Under the pieces are notes generated by a model. It saw nothing but the letters and a program-made list of their open reading frames with translations, searched no databases and was not told the DNA's origin. The position numbers and the translations under genes are program-made. 64,000 bases of DNA, taken from positions 1 through 64,000 of the forward strand of contig NZ_BDIY01000022.1 in assembly GCF_002072155.1 (NCBI RefSeq), given 5' to 3'. Source of the DNA: Roseovarius sp. A-2. Its GTDB lineage: Bacteria > Pseudomonadota > Alphaproteobacteria > Rhodobacterales > Rhodobacteraceae. The first letter of the stretch is position 1, and each line of letters opens with the position of its first letter. Below, piece after piece: positions 15,169-24,862 of the stretch.

Positions 15169-17181
15169 TCAGGCCGCCAACCCGCGCCCGCGCAAGAGCG
15201 CCTCGACCCCCGGCAACCGCCCCCGGAACGAGGAATAGAGCTCTGCCGGGTCCGCCGATCCGCCTTTTGACAGGATATGCCGCTCCAGCGCCCGCGCCTG
15301 CTCGGCGTCGAACGCCCCCCCCGCCTCCTCGAAGGCGGCGAAGGCATCGGCATCCATCACCTCGGACCACATGTAGCTGTAATAGCCGCTGGAATAGCCG
15401 TCGCCGGAAAACACATGCGCGAAATGCGGGCTTGCGTGGCGCATGGTGATGGCATGCGGCAGGCCCAACCGGTCCAGCACATCGCGCTGCGCCGCCATCA
15501 GATCCTCGGGCGGCGTGCCCTCGTGAAACGCCAGATCGACCAGCGCCGAGGCCACGTATTCCACCGTCTGGAACCCCATGTCGTAGGTCGTGGCGGCAAG
15601 CAGCCGCTCCAGCATCTCGGGTGGCATCGCCGCGCCGGTCTCGACATGGGTGGCGTAGCGCTCCAACACCTCCGGCACCTCCAGCCAATGCTCATAGAGC
15701 TGGCTCGGCAGTTCCACGAAATCACGCGCCACCGAGGTGCCCGACAGGCTCTCGTAACTCACATCCGACAGCAGGTGATGCAGCGCATGGCCGAATTCAT
15801 GGAACAGCGTGCGCGCGTCGTCATAGCTCAGCAGCGCCGGATCGCCCTTGGCGAAATTGCACACGTTGATCACCACGGCCCCCTGCACCTGCGGGACTTT
15901 GGCTTGCCCACGCATCGACGAGCACCACGCGCCCGAGCGTTTGGAGCCGCGCGCGAAATAGTCCCCGATGAAGACCGCCACATGCCGCCCGTGTCGCGTC
16001 ACCTCCCACGCCCGGCAATCGGAATGGTAGAGCGGGATGTCCATCGGCGTGAATTCCAGCCCGAACAGCCGATTGGCACAACCGAACGCCGCCTCGATCA
16101 TCGCATCGAGCGAGAGATAGGGCTTGAGCGCCGCCTCATCGAGATCATGCTCCGCCTGCCGCCGCTTCTCGGAATAATAGCGCCAGTCCCACGGCTCAAG
16201 ATCGCCGTTGATCCCATCGGCGCGCATCATCGCGGTCAGTGTGTCCGCATCGGCCTCGGCCTGCGTGCGGGCTGGCTCCCATACCGCCATCAGCAAATCG
16301 CGCACGGCGTCGGGCGTCTTCGCCATCTCGGTTTCCAGCTTGTAGGCGGCGAAACTCTCATAGCCCAAAAGCGCCGCGCGCTCGGCACGCAGGCGCAATA
16401 TCTCCTCGGCAATGGCGCGGTTGTCGGTCTCACCCCCCCTTGCCCCACGCGAGATCCAGGCCTCGAACGCCTTTCGGCGCAGGCCGCGGCGGGGCGAGAA
16501 TTGCAGGAACGGCACGATGAGCGAGCGCGACAGCGTGATCACCGGGCCATCCGCCCCCTTCTCCTGCCCCGCTGCGCGGGCCGCGCGGATCACGAACTCC
16601 GGCAACCCCTCCAGATCACCCTCCGAAAGCGCCATATGCCAGCTCGCCTCATCCGCCAGCAGGTTCTGCGTGAAGGCCGTGCCCAGTTCCGCCAGCCGCG
16701 CCATGATCGCGCGCATGCGTTTGTCTTGCTCACCGGTCAGAGCCGCGCCCGCCCGGCGAAACGCGCGATGCGTCAGCATCAAGAGGCGCTGCTGCTCTGG
16801 CGTCAGGCTCAGCGTCTCGCGCGCCTCCCACACAGCCTCAACCCGCGCGAACAGCGCTTTGTTGCCATAAAGCTCCGAGGAATAGGCCGCCAGCTTCGGG
16901 CCAAAATCGCGCTGCAATTCCTGCCGCCTCGGGTTGCTGTCCGCCCCCGCCACGGTGAAAAACACCGACAGCACGCGGTCGAGCGCCTTGCCCGACGCCT
17001 CCAGCGCCTCAATGGTGTTGGCGAAGGTCGGCGCGTTGGAGTTCTCGGCAATCGCCGCCACCTCAACCCGCGCCTTGTCCATCGCAACTTCAAATGCGGG
17101 GGCAAAATTCTCGTCCGAAATCGCATCGAACGGGGCAAGGGCAAAGGGCGTGTTCCACTCAGCCAGCAATGGGTTGGTCAT
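15169..17181 (-). CDS. M3 family metallopeptidase (oligopeptidase A/Dcp type)
   Basis: 670-residue cytosolic zinc peptidase of the thimet oligopeptidase clan, similar in length to E. coli PrlC and Dcp (680). The zinc site TLFHEFGHALHHLL carries the HExxH motif, and the third ligand region is GTSVARDFVELPSQ with its Glu. The C-terminal YSSGYYSYMWSEV motif shapes the substrate cleft. It degrades short peptides. Its ATG lies inside the end of the moeB-like gene, overlapping by 23 bp, so the two are probably co-transcribed. Confidence 0.93.
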   Translation of the reverse strand: MTNPLLAEWNTPFALAPFDAISDENFAPAFEVAMDKARVEVAAIAENSNAPTFANTIEALEASGKALDRVLSVFFTVAGADSNPRRQELQRDFGPKLAAYSSELYGNKALFARVEAVWEARETLSLTPEQQRLLMLTHRAFRRAGAALTGEQDKRMRAIMARLAELGTAFTQNLLADEASWHMALSEGDLEGLPEFVIRAARAAGQEKGADGPVITLSRSLIVPFLQFSPRRGLRRKAFEAWISRGARGGETDNRAIAEEILRLRAERAALLGYESFAAYKLETEMAKTPDAVRDLLMAVWEPARTQAEADADTLTAMMRADGINGDLEPWDWRYYSEKRRQAEHDLDEAALKPYLSLDAMIEAAFGCANRLFGLEFTPMDIPLYHSDCRAWEVTRHGRHVAVFIGDYFARGSKRSGAWCSSMRGQAKVPQVQGAVVINVCNFAKGDPALLSYDDARTLFHEFGHALHHLLSDVSYESLSGTSVARDFVELPSQLYEHWLEVPEVLERYATHVETGAAMPPEMLERLLAATTYDMGFQTVEYVASALVDLAFHEGTPPEDLMAAQRDVLDRLGLPHAITMRHASPHFAHVFSGDGYSSGYYSYMWSEVMDADAFAAFEEAGGAFDAEQARALERHILSKGGSADPAELYSSFRGRLPGVEALLRGRGLAA

Positions 17182-18241
17182 GTTTCTCTCCTTTATCGCC
17201 GCAGATCGGACAATCCGCGCGGCGGCTCACCGCGATCTTGCGGCTCTCGCCATAAAGCGCGTCGTAAATCAGCATCTCCCCGCGCAAGCTTTGCCCCGCC
17301 CCGGTGATCAGCTTCACCGCCTCGGCGGCCATCATCGCACCGACCACACCGGGCAAGGGGCCCAGCACCCCCGCCTCGGCACAGGACGGCGCAAGACCGG
17401 GCGCGGGCTCCTCGGGGAAAATGCATTGGTAGCAGGGCGCGCCGTGGGCGGGGTCGAAAACGCTCAACTGCCCCTCCCATTGCGACATCGCGCCGGAAAT
17501 CAGCGGTTTGCCCTGCGCAACAGCGGCGGCATTGACCAGATAACGCGTCTCGAAATTGTCGGTGCCATCAAGGATCAGATCGTAGTCGGCAAAGAGGTCC
17601 TCGGCGATCTCCGCGCTCAGTCGCCGCTGATAGGGGCGCACCGCCACAGCGGGGTTCTGCCTCTGCATCGCGGCCATGGCCGATTGCACTTTCGGCAGGC
17701 CGATATCGGCATCGCGGTGGATCACCTGCCGTTGCAGGTTGGAATTATCGACCTCGTCATCGTCTATCACGCCAATGGTCCCGACCCCCGCCGCCGCGAG
17801 ATACAACAGTACCGGCGAGCCGAGACCCCCTGCGCCGATCACCAGTACCCGCGCTTCTTTCATCGCCTTCTGCCCCGGCCCGCCGATCTCGCGCAGAACG
17901 ATATGGCGGGCATAGCGGCTCAGTTCGGCCTCGGTGAAAAGCGGCTTGGGCACGGTGTCCGCCCCTGCCTCTGCCTCGCGCCGCCCGGCCCGGGCACGCA
18001 ACGCCCCCAGCCCGGCGCGATAGACCAGCACCAGTGCCGCACCCCCGCCGATCATCAACCAAAGCGCCGCGCTCTCGCCCGTGGCGAGCCGGATGGAATG
18101 TCCTGAGGGCAAGACCAGATGCGCCAACGTGACCCCGGCCCACAGCCCGGCGATCATCCCCCAACGTAACCGCCGGGGTGTGCCCATCGCCGCCCCGATG
18201 CCCCAGAGCACCGCCGCCATCACCAGAACCAGCAGCATCAA
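17159..18241 (-). CDS. moeB: molybdopterin-synthase adenylyltransferase MoeB-like
   Basis: 360-residue ThiF/MoeB/HesA family enzyme that adenylates the C-terminal glycine of a small sulfur carrier such as MoaD. The first 90 or so residues contain two hydrophobic segments; the E1-like domain begins near 105 ([16 protein letters not shown]) with the nucleotide-binding [10 protein letters not shown] and [13 protein letters not shown] motifs. Paired zinc cysteines occur as CYQC and CPIC. No rhodanese domain follows. Its ATG overlaps the dut stop by 4 bases. It would serve molybdenum cofactor synthesis, relevant to the nitrate reductase at 47621. Confidence 0.88.
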   Translation of the reverse strand: MMLLVLVMAAVLWGIGAAMGTPRRLRWGMIAGLWAGVTLAHLVLPSGHSIRLATGESAALWLMIGGGAALVLVYRAGLGALRARAGRREAEAGADTVPKPLFTEAELSRYARHIVLREIGGPGQKAMKEARVLVIGAGGLGSPVLLYLAAAGVGTIGVIDDDEVDNSNLQRQVIHRDADIGLPKVQSAMAAMQRQNPAVAVRPYQRRLSAEIAEDLFADYDLILDGTDNFETRYLVNAAAVAQGKPLISGAMSQWEGQLSVFDPAHGAPCYQCIFPEEPAPGLAPSCAEAGVLGPLPGVVGAMMAAEAVKLITGAGQSLRGEMLIYDALYGESRKIAVSRRADCPICGDKGEKHDQPIAG

Positions 18242-18693
18242 CGCACCCCGGTGGAGCCAAAGCCCCCCGCGCCACGCGCGGTGGCCTCCAGGCTCTCGAC
18301 CACCTCGAACCGCGCCTGCACCACCGGGGCCACGACCATCTGCGCGATCCGCGCGCCATGCTTTACCTCGAACTGCTCCTCGCCCGCATTCATCACGATC
18401 ACGCCAAGCGGGCCGCGATAATCGCTGTCGATGGTGCCGGGGCTGTTTGGCAGCGTGATCCCGTGTTTCAGCGCCAGCCCCGAACGCGGCCGCAATTGTA
18501 CCTCATATCCCGCAGGCACCATGAGCCGCAGCCCCGTCGGCACCAGTGCCCGCACGCCCGGAGCCAGCATCACCGCGCCCCGATCGGGAAAATTCGCGCG
18601 CAGGTCGGCCCCCGCCGCCCCGTCCGTTTCGTAGGCAGGCAGACCCAGGGAACGATCCGCCCCCTCCTCCCATTGAAACGCGACGGTCAGCAT
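18238..18693 (-). CDS. dut: dUTP diphosphatase
   Basis: 151-residue trimeric dUTPase that hydrolyses dUTP to dUMP and keeps uracil out of DNA. The five family motifs are present: [26 protein letters not shown] with the catalytic Asp, RIAQMVV and the C-terminal GAGGFGSTG. The start at 18693 has AGAGGG upstream; the longer in-frame version adds 40 residues with no family match. It lies between coaBC and moeB on the same strand. Confidence 0.95.
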   Translation of the reverse strand: MLTVAFQWEEGADRSLGLPAYETDGAAGADLRANFPDRGAVMLAPGVRALVPTGLRLMVPAGYEVQLRPRSGLALKHGITLPNSPGTIDSDYRGPLGVIVMNAGEEQFEVKHGARIAQMVVAPVVQARFEVVESLEATARGAGGFGSTGVR

Positions 18694-18733
18694 GTACGGC
18701 CCTCTTTCATTGTTCCAAAAATACTCAAAATTC

Positions 18734-19927
18734 TCAGGCCAGTGCCTGCGCGATCCGCTCGGCCAGATGCCGCGCCACCTGCGCCTTGCCCATGCGCGGC
18801 CAACTTTCGGCACCCTCGTCGGTGATCAGCGTCACGGCATTCTCGGTCCCGCCCATGATCCCCGTGCCCGCGCTCACGTCATTGGCGACGATCCAGTCAC
18901 AACCTTTGCGCGCACGTTTGGCGGTGGCGTGTTCTACCACGTCATGCGTCTCGGCGGCAAAGCCCACAACGAGGCTCGGACGTCCTTCCGCGATCTGGCT
19001 CACCGTCGCCAGAATGTCCGGGTTCTCGGCGAATTCCAGCACCGGCAATCCGCCCTCGGTCTTCTTTATCTTGCGGTCGGTTGGCTGCGCCATCCGCCAA
19101 TCGGCCACTGCGGCGGCAAAGATAGCGGCATCGGCGGGCAACGCGGCCTCGACCGCCGCCAGCATGTGCCGTGCGGTCTCGACGCGGATCACCTCGACGC
19201 CTTCGGGGGGCGGCACGGTTGCGGGGCCGGTGACGAACACCACCTCCGCACCCAAAGCCGCCAGCGCCCGCGCAATCGCCGTGCCCTGAGCACCGGAGGA
19301 GCGGTTGGCGATATAGCGTACCGGGTCGATAGGCTCATGCGTCGGGCCGGAGGTGACCAGCACGCGCCGCCCCCGGAGCGGCCCATCTGCCAGCGCCGCC
19401 TCGACTGCGGCAAGGATCTCGGGCACCTCGGCCATTCGGCCGGGGCCATGCTCGCCACAGGCCATGTCGCCCTCATTGGGGCCGACGAATCCGATCCCGT
19501 CACCAATCAGCGTCTCGATATTGCGCTGCGTTGCCGCGTGCTGCCACATCCGCACATTCATCGCCGGGGCCAGTAGCACCGGCGTGTCGGTGGCCAGCAG
19601 CAGCGTCGAGGCCAGATCATCCGCATGACCATGGGCCATCTTCGCCATCAGGTCGGCGGTGGCGGGGGCCACGACAATCAGATCAGCCGAGCGACTGAGC
19701 TCGATATGCCCCATCTCGGCCTCGTCGGTCAGGTCGAAAAGGTCCGAAAACACGCGGCGCCCCGCCAGCGCCGAGACCGACAGTGGCGTCACGAATTCCG
19801 TCCCGGCCCGGGTCAGAACCGGCGTCACCTCAGCCCCGCGCTCGCGTAGCCGCCGGATCAGATCGAGCGATTTGAACGCCGCGATGCCGCCGCCGATGAT
19901 CAGTAGAATGCGTTTCGAGGTGAGCAT
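18734..19927 (-). CDS. coaBC: bifunctional phosphopantothenoylcysteine synthase/decarboxylase
   Basis: 397-residue fusion enzyme of coenzyme A synthesis. The CoaC half (1-185) is a flavoprotein decarboxylase with [12 protein letters not shown], the active-site region APAMNVRMW and the [16 protein letters not shown] segment. The CoaB half (about 190-397) has [16 protein letters not shown] and the synthetase motif AAVADWR, followed by [10 protein letters not shown]. The ATG at 19927 follows a GGAAGGAA motif; an upstream in-frame codon is less likely. The coaBC-dut neighbourhood is common in proteobacteria. Confidence 0.95.
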   Translation of the reverse strand: MLTSKRILLIIGGGIAAFKSLDLIRRLRERGAEVTPVLTRAGTEFVTPLSVSALAGRRVFSDLFDLTDEAEMGHIELSRSADLIVVAPATADLMAKMAHGHADDLASTLLLATDTPVLLAPAMNVRMWQHAATQRNIETLIGDGIGFVGPNEGDMACGEHGPGRMAEVPEILAAVEAALADGPLRGRRVLVTSGPTHEPIDPVRYIANRSSGAQGTAIARALAALGAEVVFVTGPATVPPPEGVEVIRVETARHMLAAVEAALPADAAIFAAAVADWRMAQPTDRKIKKTEGGLPVLEFAENPDILATVSQIAEGRPSLVVGFAAETHDVVEHATAKRARKGCDWIVANDVSAGTGIMGGTENAVTLITDEGAESWPRMGKAQVARHLAERIAQALA

Positions 19928-19993
19928 GGGCGTTCCTTCCAGGGCCGCGCCGACAGTAGGGCGGCTGCCGCGCGCGTGCAAGGGCGCGGGCGG

Positions 19994-20764
19994 CTACTCG
20001 AACGCCGCGCAGGGATCGGGGCGCGGGGCGGCAGGGGCGGATTTGATCGCATCGAAACCGCCCTCCAGCGGGCGGTTGTCCTCGGTCTGACCCAGCACCC
20101 AGATATCGAGATCCGGGGCAATCTTGTCCAGCACTGCGGGCACGCCCCAGTCACGGCGCGCATGGCCGTTGCCGGTGATCACCACCACCGGCCCGCCGGT
20201 CTCGTCCACTGCCTGCACCACCGCCCGAGCCAGCACCGCGTCGCGCAGGCGCTGCACCGCGACCATGCCGGGCAGCATCTCTTCGGGCAGCGCGTCGCAA
20301 TGCGCCGCCATCTGCATCGCCTCGCGCGTGGCCTGCTCTTCCGGGTCGAGATCGCGGTCGAGGCCGTAGCGTGCGGCCTCTGGCCCGAACGCCTCTGACG
20401 GGCCGCTGTCGAACACCGCGCGCGCCGCGTCGCGCGGCACCAAGGCACCGTAAATCACCGCCTCGGGGGCGGCTGTGAAGATCGGATGATACATGGTGAA
20501 ATCGGGCCAGCCGCTATCGGCCCAATCCAGCGCCTCGGCCAGTGCCGCGGCATCGCCGCGCAGCCCGGGGGTCGCGCGCGCAGCCTGATCTTCGGTCAGC
20601 ATCTCAAACACGATGGCGGCGGGCTGCAACCGCGCCACCTGTGCGGCCTGTTCTGCGTGATGGTCGGGGTTGTCATGCACCTCGCCCAGTATCGCCACAT
20701 CCTGCGACGCCACCGGACCGGCGGCGCATAGGGTAACTGTCAGGGCAAGGGCGCGCAGGCTCAT
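19994..20764 (-). CDS. ChaN family (DUF399) putative heme/iron-regulated protein
   Basis: 256-residue exported protein: hydrophobic signal (about 1-20, ending PVASQ) and a ChaN/EreA-like domain starting VAILGEVHDNPDHHAEQ and including AAIVFEML and VVITGNGHARRDWGVP. ChaN-like proteins bind heme and are lipoproteins; no lipobox is evident here, so the protein is probably periplasmic. Its ATG overlaps the rpoH stop (ATGA), which ties its expression to the sigma factor operon. A stress-linked role is inference. Confidence 0.82.
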   Translation of the reverse strand: MSLRALALTVTLCAAGPVASQDVAILGEVHDNPDHHAEQAAQVARLQPAAIVFEMLTEDQAARATPGLRGDAAALAEALDWADSGWPDFTMYHPIFTAAPEAVIYGALVPRDAARAVFDSGPSEAFGPEAARYGLDRDLDPEEQATREAMQMAAHCDALPEEMLPGMVAVQRLRDAVLARAVVQAVDETGGPVVVITGNGHARRDWGVPAVLDKIAPDLDIWVLGQTEDNRPLEGGFDAIKSAPAAPRPDPCAAFE

Positions 20765-21639
20765 GCGAGCAGGTTCTGCACCTCGCCGCCGTGCTTTTCA
20801 AGATGCTTGCGCATTTTCTGGAACGCCGCCGCCTCAAGCTGACGTACCCGTTCCTTGGACAGGCTCAGTTCCGCACCGAGACTTTCCAGCGTGCGCGGCG
20901 CATCGCGCAGCTTGCGCTCGCGGACGATGAAGCGCTCACGCTCGTTGAGCTTGCTCATCGCATCGCCCAGCCAATCGCGCAGCGCCTGCAAATCGTGATC
21001 CTTCTCAACCAGCTCATCGCCGCGCGCACCCTCATCCTCGATCGTGTCGATCCACTCGCGCCCCTCATCCTCAGAGGATTGTCTGGCATTAAGCGAGAAA
21101 TCGGAGCCCGACAAACGCCCCTCCATCATTTCAACATCGCGCAAGGGCACGCCGACCTCATGCGCGATCATTTCGCGCAGTTGGTAGCCGTCCAACTCCT
21201 CGCCATTGGCCATCGCTTCTCGCTCGATCCGAGCCTGAACCCGGCGCATATTAAAGAAGAGTGATTTCTGCGAGGAGGTCGAGCCGGTACGCACCATCGA
21301 CCAGTTGCGCATCACGTAATCCTGAATGCTCGCCTTGATCCACCACACGGCGTAGGTCGAAAATCGCACGCCCCGGTCGGGGTCGAACTTGTCGGCGGCC
21401 TTCATCAAGCCAAGCCCGGCCTCTTGAATGAGGTCGTTCATGGGCGCACCGTAGCGGCGGAACTTGGACGCCATCGAAATGGCCAGTCGCATGTAGGCGG
21501 TGATCAAGCGGTGCAACGCCTCCTCGTCCCGATCATCTCGCCATGCATAGGCGAGTTTGAGTTCGGTTTCGGCGTCCAACATTTCTGCTTTCATCGCGGT
21601 GCGGGACATGTTGCTTTGCTGCGGTGCATCAAGTGGCAT
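20761..21639 (-). CDS. rpoH: RNA polymerase sigma factor RpoH (sigma-32 family)
   Basis: 292-residue group 3 heat-shock sigma factor. Region 2 contains RLAISMASKFRRYGAP, DLIQEAGLGLMKA and FSTYAVWWIKASIQDYVMRN; the diagnostic RpoH box QKSLFFNMRR follows; region 4 ends with LSLSKERVRQLEAAAF. Rhodobacterales often carry two paralogues, RpoHI and RpoHII; coupling to a ChaN-like gene and divergence from consensus suggest the RpoHII type, but only a tree would settle this. The ATG at 21639 is the first codon that preserves the N-terminus. Confidence 0.93.
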   Translation of the reverse strand: MPLDAPQQSNMSRTAMKAEMLDAETELKLAYAWRDDRDEEALHRLITAYMRLAISMASKFRRYGAPMNDLIQEAGLGLMKAADKFDPDRGVRFSTYAVWWIKASIQDYVMRNWSMVRTGSTSSQKSLFFNMRRVQARIEREAMANGEELDGYQLREMIAHEVGVPLRDVEMMEGRLSGSDFSLNARQSSEDEGREWIDTIEDEGARGDELVEKDHDLQALRDWLGDAMSKLNERERFIVRERKLRDAPRTLESLGAELSLSKERVRQLEAAAFQKMRKHLEKHGGEVQNLLA

Positions 21640-21747
21640 TGTATTCCCCTGTCATGCATCTGGTGCCAAAGTGCTCTTTCTGAGCATTTCACGGGGTGTT
21701 ACGAGACAAGATGTGAACCGGATCAAAATAAACAAGGTTTGAGAGAC

Positions 21748-22269
21748 ATGTTGCAGCCGCTGACCCTGGTGCTCGGAGGGGCTGCCTCCGGAAAGTCCGC
21801 CTATGCCGAGGGGCTCGTCCGCGCGGCTGGCAGGCCCCGCATCTATCTCGCCACGGCCGAAGCCCATGACGCCGAGATGCGCGCCAAGCTCGAGCGTCAC
21901 CGCGCGCGGCGCGGCCCCGACTGGCGCACCGTCGAGGCGGCGCGCGATATTGGCCCGGCACTCGCACAGGCAGGGTCCGGTGATGTCGTCCTGCTCGACT
22001 GCGCGACGATGTGGCTCTCCAATCATCTGCTGGCCGAGAGCGATCTTGCGCAGGCCGAAGCGGCGCTCGTCGCGGCGCTCGACAGCTGCGCGGCACCGGT
22101 CGTCGTAGTCTCGAACGAGGTCGGGCTGTCGGTGGTGCCCGACAACGCGCTCGCGCGACGGTTTCAAAATGCGCAGGGCGCGCTCAACCAACGGCTTGCG
22201 GCGCGCGCGGGGCTGGTGGTCAACGTGATCGCGGGGCTACCGCAGGTGCTGAAAGGAACGCTGCCGTGA
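21748..22269 (+). CDS. cobU: adenosylcobinamide kinase/guanylyltransferase
   Basis: 173-residue CobU/CobP: it phosphorylates adenosylcobinamide and transfers GMP to it in late cobalamin assembly. The P-loop is GGAASGKSAYAE, the guanylylation region includes HRARRGPDW, and VSNEVGLSVVPDNALARRF is a strong family signature. The start at 21748 follows a GAGAGA motif; the long upstream in-frame extension is antisense to rpoH. No cobalamin riboswitch is evident in the 108-bp leader. It overlaps the next gene. Confidence 0.95.
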   Translation: MLQPLTLVLGGAASGKSAYAEGLVRAAGRPRIYLATAEAHDAEMRAKLERHRARRGPDWRTVEAARDIGPALAQAGSGDVVLLDCATMWLSNHLLAESDLAQAEAALVAALDSCAAPVVVVSNEVGLSVVPDNALARRFQNAQGALNQRLAARAGLVVNVIAGLPQVLKGTLP

Positions 22270-22838
22270 GTCGGGTTTTCTGGGTTCGACACGGTCCGAC
22301 ACATGCCAAATCCATGGTCGGCTGGTCCGACATTCCCGCTGATCTCAGCGATACCGCGTGGCTTGCGCGGCTCTCGACGCATCTGCCGGAGGGCGCGCTT
22401 GTGGTCTCGTCCGATCTCATCCGCGCACGTGCCACCGCCGATGCCATCGCCGGGCCACGCCCGCGCCTTGCCGACGAGCGTGACCTGCGCGAAATCCATT
22501 TCGGTGATTGGGAGTTGCAAGACTTCGACAGCATCCCCGACCAGACCCATCTGCGCGCCTTCTGGGAACATCCGGGCGATGTCCGCCCCCCCGGCGGTGA
22601 AAGCTGGCTTGAGGTCTCGACCCGCGTCTCGGGTGCGGTGGCACGGCTGCGCGCGGCCCATCCGGGGCGCGATATTGTCGCGGTGGCCCATATGGGTACG
22701 ATCCTCACGCAAGTGCAGGCGGCGCTCGGGATCAGCGCCTATGACGCCTTCGCGCAGCGCATCGACAATCTGTCAGTGACCGAACTGCACTGGGCAGGAG
22801 GTCGGTGGCAGGTGCGCGGGATCAATCACTGTCCGTAA
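22266..22838 (+). CDS. histidine phosphatase family protein (CobC-like)
   Basis: 190-residue phosphoglycerate-mutase-fold phosphatase. The catalytic RHG occurs in WVRHGPTHAKS near residue 8, the second conserved Arg in SSDLIRARATA, the Glu in REIHFGDWE, and the late His in AVAHMGTILTQV. The GTG start overlaps the cobU stop (GTGA). Next to cobU, a role as alpha-ribazole phosphatase in cobalamin assembly is plausible but not proven by motifs. Confidence 0.85.
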   Translation: MSRVFWVRHGPTHAKSMVGWSDIPADLSDTAWLARLSTHLPEGALVVSSDLIRARATADAIAGPRPRLADERDLREIHFGDWELQDFDSIPDQTHLRAFWEHPGDVRPPGGESWLEVSTRVSGAVARLRAAHPGRDIVAVAHMGTILTQVQAALGISAYDAFAQRIDNLSVTELHWAGGRWQVRGINHCP

Positions 22839-22850
22839 GATAAGCGGCAC

Positions 22851-22911
22851 GTGGCCTTGAGCGGACATAGCATCCCGCCAGAAGGTCCCGCGCGGGATGC
22901 GGTGACGGCAG
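22851..22911 (+). repeat. 61-bp dispersed intergenic repeat, copy A
   Basis: This 61-bp sequence matches the complement of 28483-28543 at 52 of 61 positions without gaps. It lies in the 88-bp space between two converging genes. Copy A contains inverted arms GCATCCCGC and GCGGGATGC, so it can fold into a hairpin. A short frame across it gives similar peptides in both copies, but neither looks translated. Confidence 0.7.
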
Positions 22912-22926
22912 ATCAATGCCAAAACA

Positions 22927-23595
22927 TCAGGCGGCCGCCTGATCCAAAAGATGCCCCGTTTTCACATAAATCAGACAGCCCTCATCTGAGAACGGTGTAT
23001 GTTCCGAAAGATGCGGGCTGCGCAGCCAGGTGCCGGCAGGATAATCGCCATGCTCATCCTGAAACGTGCCCTCAAGCACGAAAATCTCTTCGCCTCCCCA
23101 ATGGCGATGCGTGTTGAAACGGGTGCCGGGAGCCCAGCGAACAAGCGCCACGTTCTCGTTTACCGCCGCATGCAGCGGCAGCACGCTCAGCCCGTCGACC
23201 TGACCGGGCCGAAACTCGGCCAAGCTCGTGTCGATATGGAACTGTTCGGTATCCGAGGGGTCGAACTGGTGCAGTTTGACGAGGATGGTACAGCCCTCGC
23301 GCGTATGCGGCTTGTGCCGCGTGCCGATCGGGTTGCGCACATAGGTGCCCGCCCGGTAATCGCCCGATTCGTCGGAAAAAACGCCGTCGAGCACAAGATA
23401 TTCCTCACCACCGCCATGCGTATGCGCGTCGAACCAAGAGTCGGGTGCGAACCGCACGATGGTCGTGGCGCGCGCGACCTCGTCGCCCACGCGGTCGAGC
23501 ATCATCCGCTCCACCCCGCCCGCAGGCGACTGAACCCAATTGTAATCTTCGGGCCGGATCACGACCCGCAGCGAGAAATCGGCATTAAGGCGCAT
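22927..23595 (-). CDS. bicupin protein, ChrR-type cupin domains
   Basis: 222-residue protein of two tandem cupin folds (about 20-110 and 125-220). Each has the metal-binding pattern: FDAHTHGGGEEYLVLDG in the first, FNTHRHWGGEEIFVLEG in the second, with a later conserved His in each. This is the ChrR_Cupin type, found in the C-terminal half of anti-sigma factor ChrR, but the zinc-binding anti-sigma domain is absent. It may sense or process small molecules or simply be a dioxygenase-fold enzyme. No operon partner is evident. Confidence 0.82.
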   Translation of the reverse strand: MRLNADFSLRVVIRPEDYNWVQSPAGGVERMMLDRVGDEVARATTIVRFAPDSWFDAHTHGGGEEYLVLDGVFSDESGDYRAGTYVRNPIGTRHKPHTREGCTILVKLHQFDPSDTEQFHIDTSLAEFRPGQVDGLSVLPLHAAVNENVALVRWAPGTRFNTHRHWGGEEIFVLEGTFQDEHGDYPAGTWLRSPHLSEHTPFSDEGCLIYVKTGHLLDQAAA

Positions 23596-23637
23596 ATCGG
23601 TCCTCCTTGTCCGGACATAAGCGACGGCCCGGCGAAT

Positions 23638-24678
23638 TCAAGCGCCGCCCATGACCCCCCGCGCCTCGGCAAAGGACAACAGTCGCCGCGCCCGTTCATC
23701 CCACAGGTGCAAACGTGCATTGGCCAGGCTCTCGCGGATGGTCATCCGGTTGATCCGATCCAGATAGGCGTGATCGCGTAACACTTCGGGCAGGCGATAA
23801 AAGGGGATACGGCTGTTGACGTGATGGACATGGTGAATGCCGATATTAGCGCTCAGCCATTGCATCCAGGCGGGCATCACGTAATGCGAACTGCCCTCAA
23901 GGGCTGCATCGTGCAATTGCCAGTTCTCCTCGGCCTCCCAATGGGTGGTCTCGAACTGGTGCTGCACGTAGAACAGCCACATCCCCGCCGTCGCCGCCAG
24001 CAAGGTCGAGGGCAGGAAAATCAGCAGGATCGGCATCAGCCCCCCGAACCATGCAACCAATCCAAGAGCCGCCAACAAGACGGCATTGGTGACCATCGCA
24101 CTGACCCAATACCGCGCGCGCCCCATAAAGCCGAGCGGCAGCCGGTTCTCCAGCAGGAAAATATAGCCCGGCCCCAGCCCGAACAGCACCACGGGGTTAC
24201 GGTAGAGCCGGTATTTCAGCCGCTGGAACGGCGTAAGGGCGGCATATTCCGCCACCGTCAGAGTGTTGATATCGCCGATCCCACGCCGTCCCAGGTTGCC
24301 CGAGGAACTGTGATGGATCGAATGCGAATGCCGCCAGACGTCATAGGGCGTGAGCGTCATCACGCCCAGCGCACGCCCCAACCAGTCGTTGAGCGTTCGG
24401 CTCCTGAAGAATGCGCCATGGCCGCAGTCATGCTGGATCGCGAACAGGCGCAACAGGAACGCCGCCGCGCAGACCGCGAGCGCGAGGCTCAGCGCGTAGC
24501 TGACCGACAGCGCCCACCAGGCCATCCCCCACAACGCCAGGAACGGCACAAGGGTAACGGCCAGCTCAAAGGCGGCGCGCGGCGAACTCGGCTCGCGGTA
24601 TTTCGCGAGAAGCTGTGCCCATTCCCTGCCAGCCCGAATTTCGGGTTGCGGCAGGACGGGATTGGAATGATCGGGCAT
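23638..24678 (-). CDS. fatty acid desaturase
   Basis: 346-residue membrane-bound di-iron desaturase. Three histidine boxes are present: HDCGHGAFF, HSIHHSSSG and, near the C-terminus, HHVHHVNSRIP. About four hydrophobic membrane spans lie around them, two before the first box. It introduces a double bond into acyl chains or related lipids in the inner membrane; the exact substrate is unclear. The ATG at 24678 has an AGCAGG motif before it; an ATG twelve codons upstream is in frame but lacks one. Confidence 0.9.
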   Translation of the reverse strand: MPDHSNPVLPQPEIRAGREWAQLLAKYREPSSPRAAFELAVTLVPFLALWGMAWWALSVSYALSLALAVCAAAFLLRLFAIQHDCGHGAFFRSRTLNDWLGRALGVMTLTPYDVWRHSHSIHHSSSGNLGRRGIGDINTLTVAEYAALTPFQRLKYRLYRNPVVLFGLGPGYIFLLENRLPLGFMGRARYWVSAMVTNAVLLAALGLVAWFGGLMPILLIFLPSTLLAATAGMWLFYVQHQFETTHWEAEENWQLHDAALEGSSHYVMPAWMQWLSANIGIHHVHHVNSRIPFYRLPEVLRDHAYLDRINRMTIRESLANARLHLWDERARRLLSFAEARGVMGGA

Positions 24679-24805
24679 GTGCCTGCTTTTTTTTGTCTCG
24701 ATGGCGAACTGCATAGTGGATTGGCGGGCTTTTGCAAACGCTGCGTTGATCCCGACCCTGCGCTATTTGACCACGCCGGGGCATTTTCGCCGCTCGCGGC
24801 ACGCA

Positions 24806-24836
24806 AAAGCCCCGCAGGGCAAACCTGCGGGGCTTT
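24806..24836 (-). terminator. strong bidirectional terminator after petC
   Basis: A perfect 13-bp stem (arms 24806-24818 and 24824-24836) with a 5-base loop, flanked by A on the left and T on the right. On the leftward strand it is followed by a T-run and lies 26 bp after the petC stop, so it should end the petABC transcript. Confidence 0.88.
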
Positions 24837-24862
24837 GAATCCTGCCCTGGAGGCGAGATCGG

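Noticed and set aside
15277..17307. 676-codon frame opposite the M3 peptidase
   Set aside because: It is a high-GC antisense frame without domains; the peptidase on the other strand has a full zinc motif and normal length.
21640..21747. Cobalamin riboswitch before cobU
   Set aside because: The leader is short and I see no B12-box or the expected stems.
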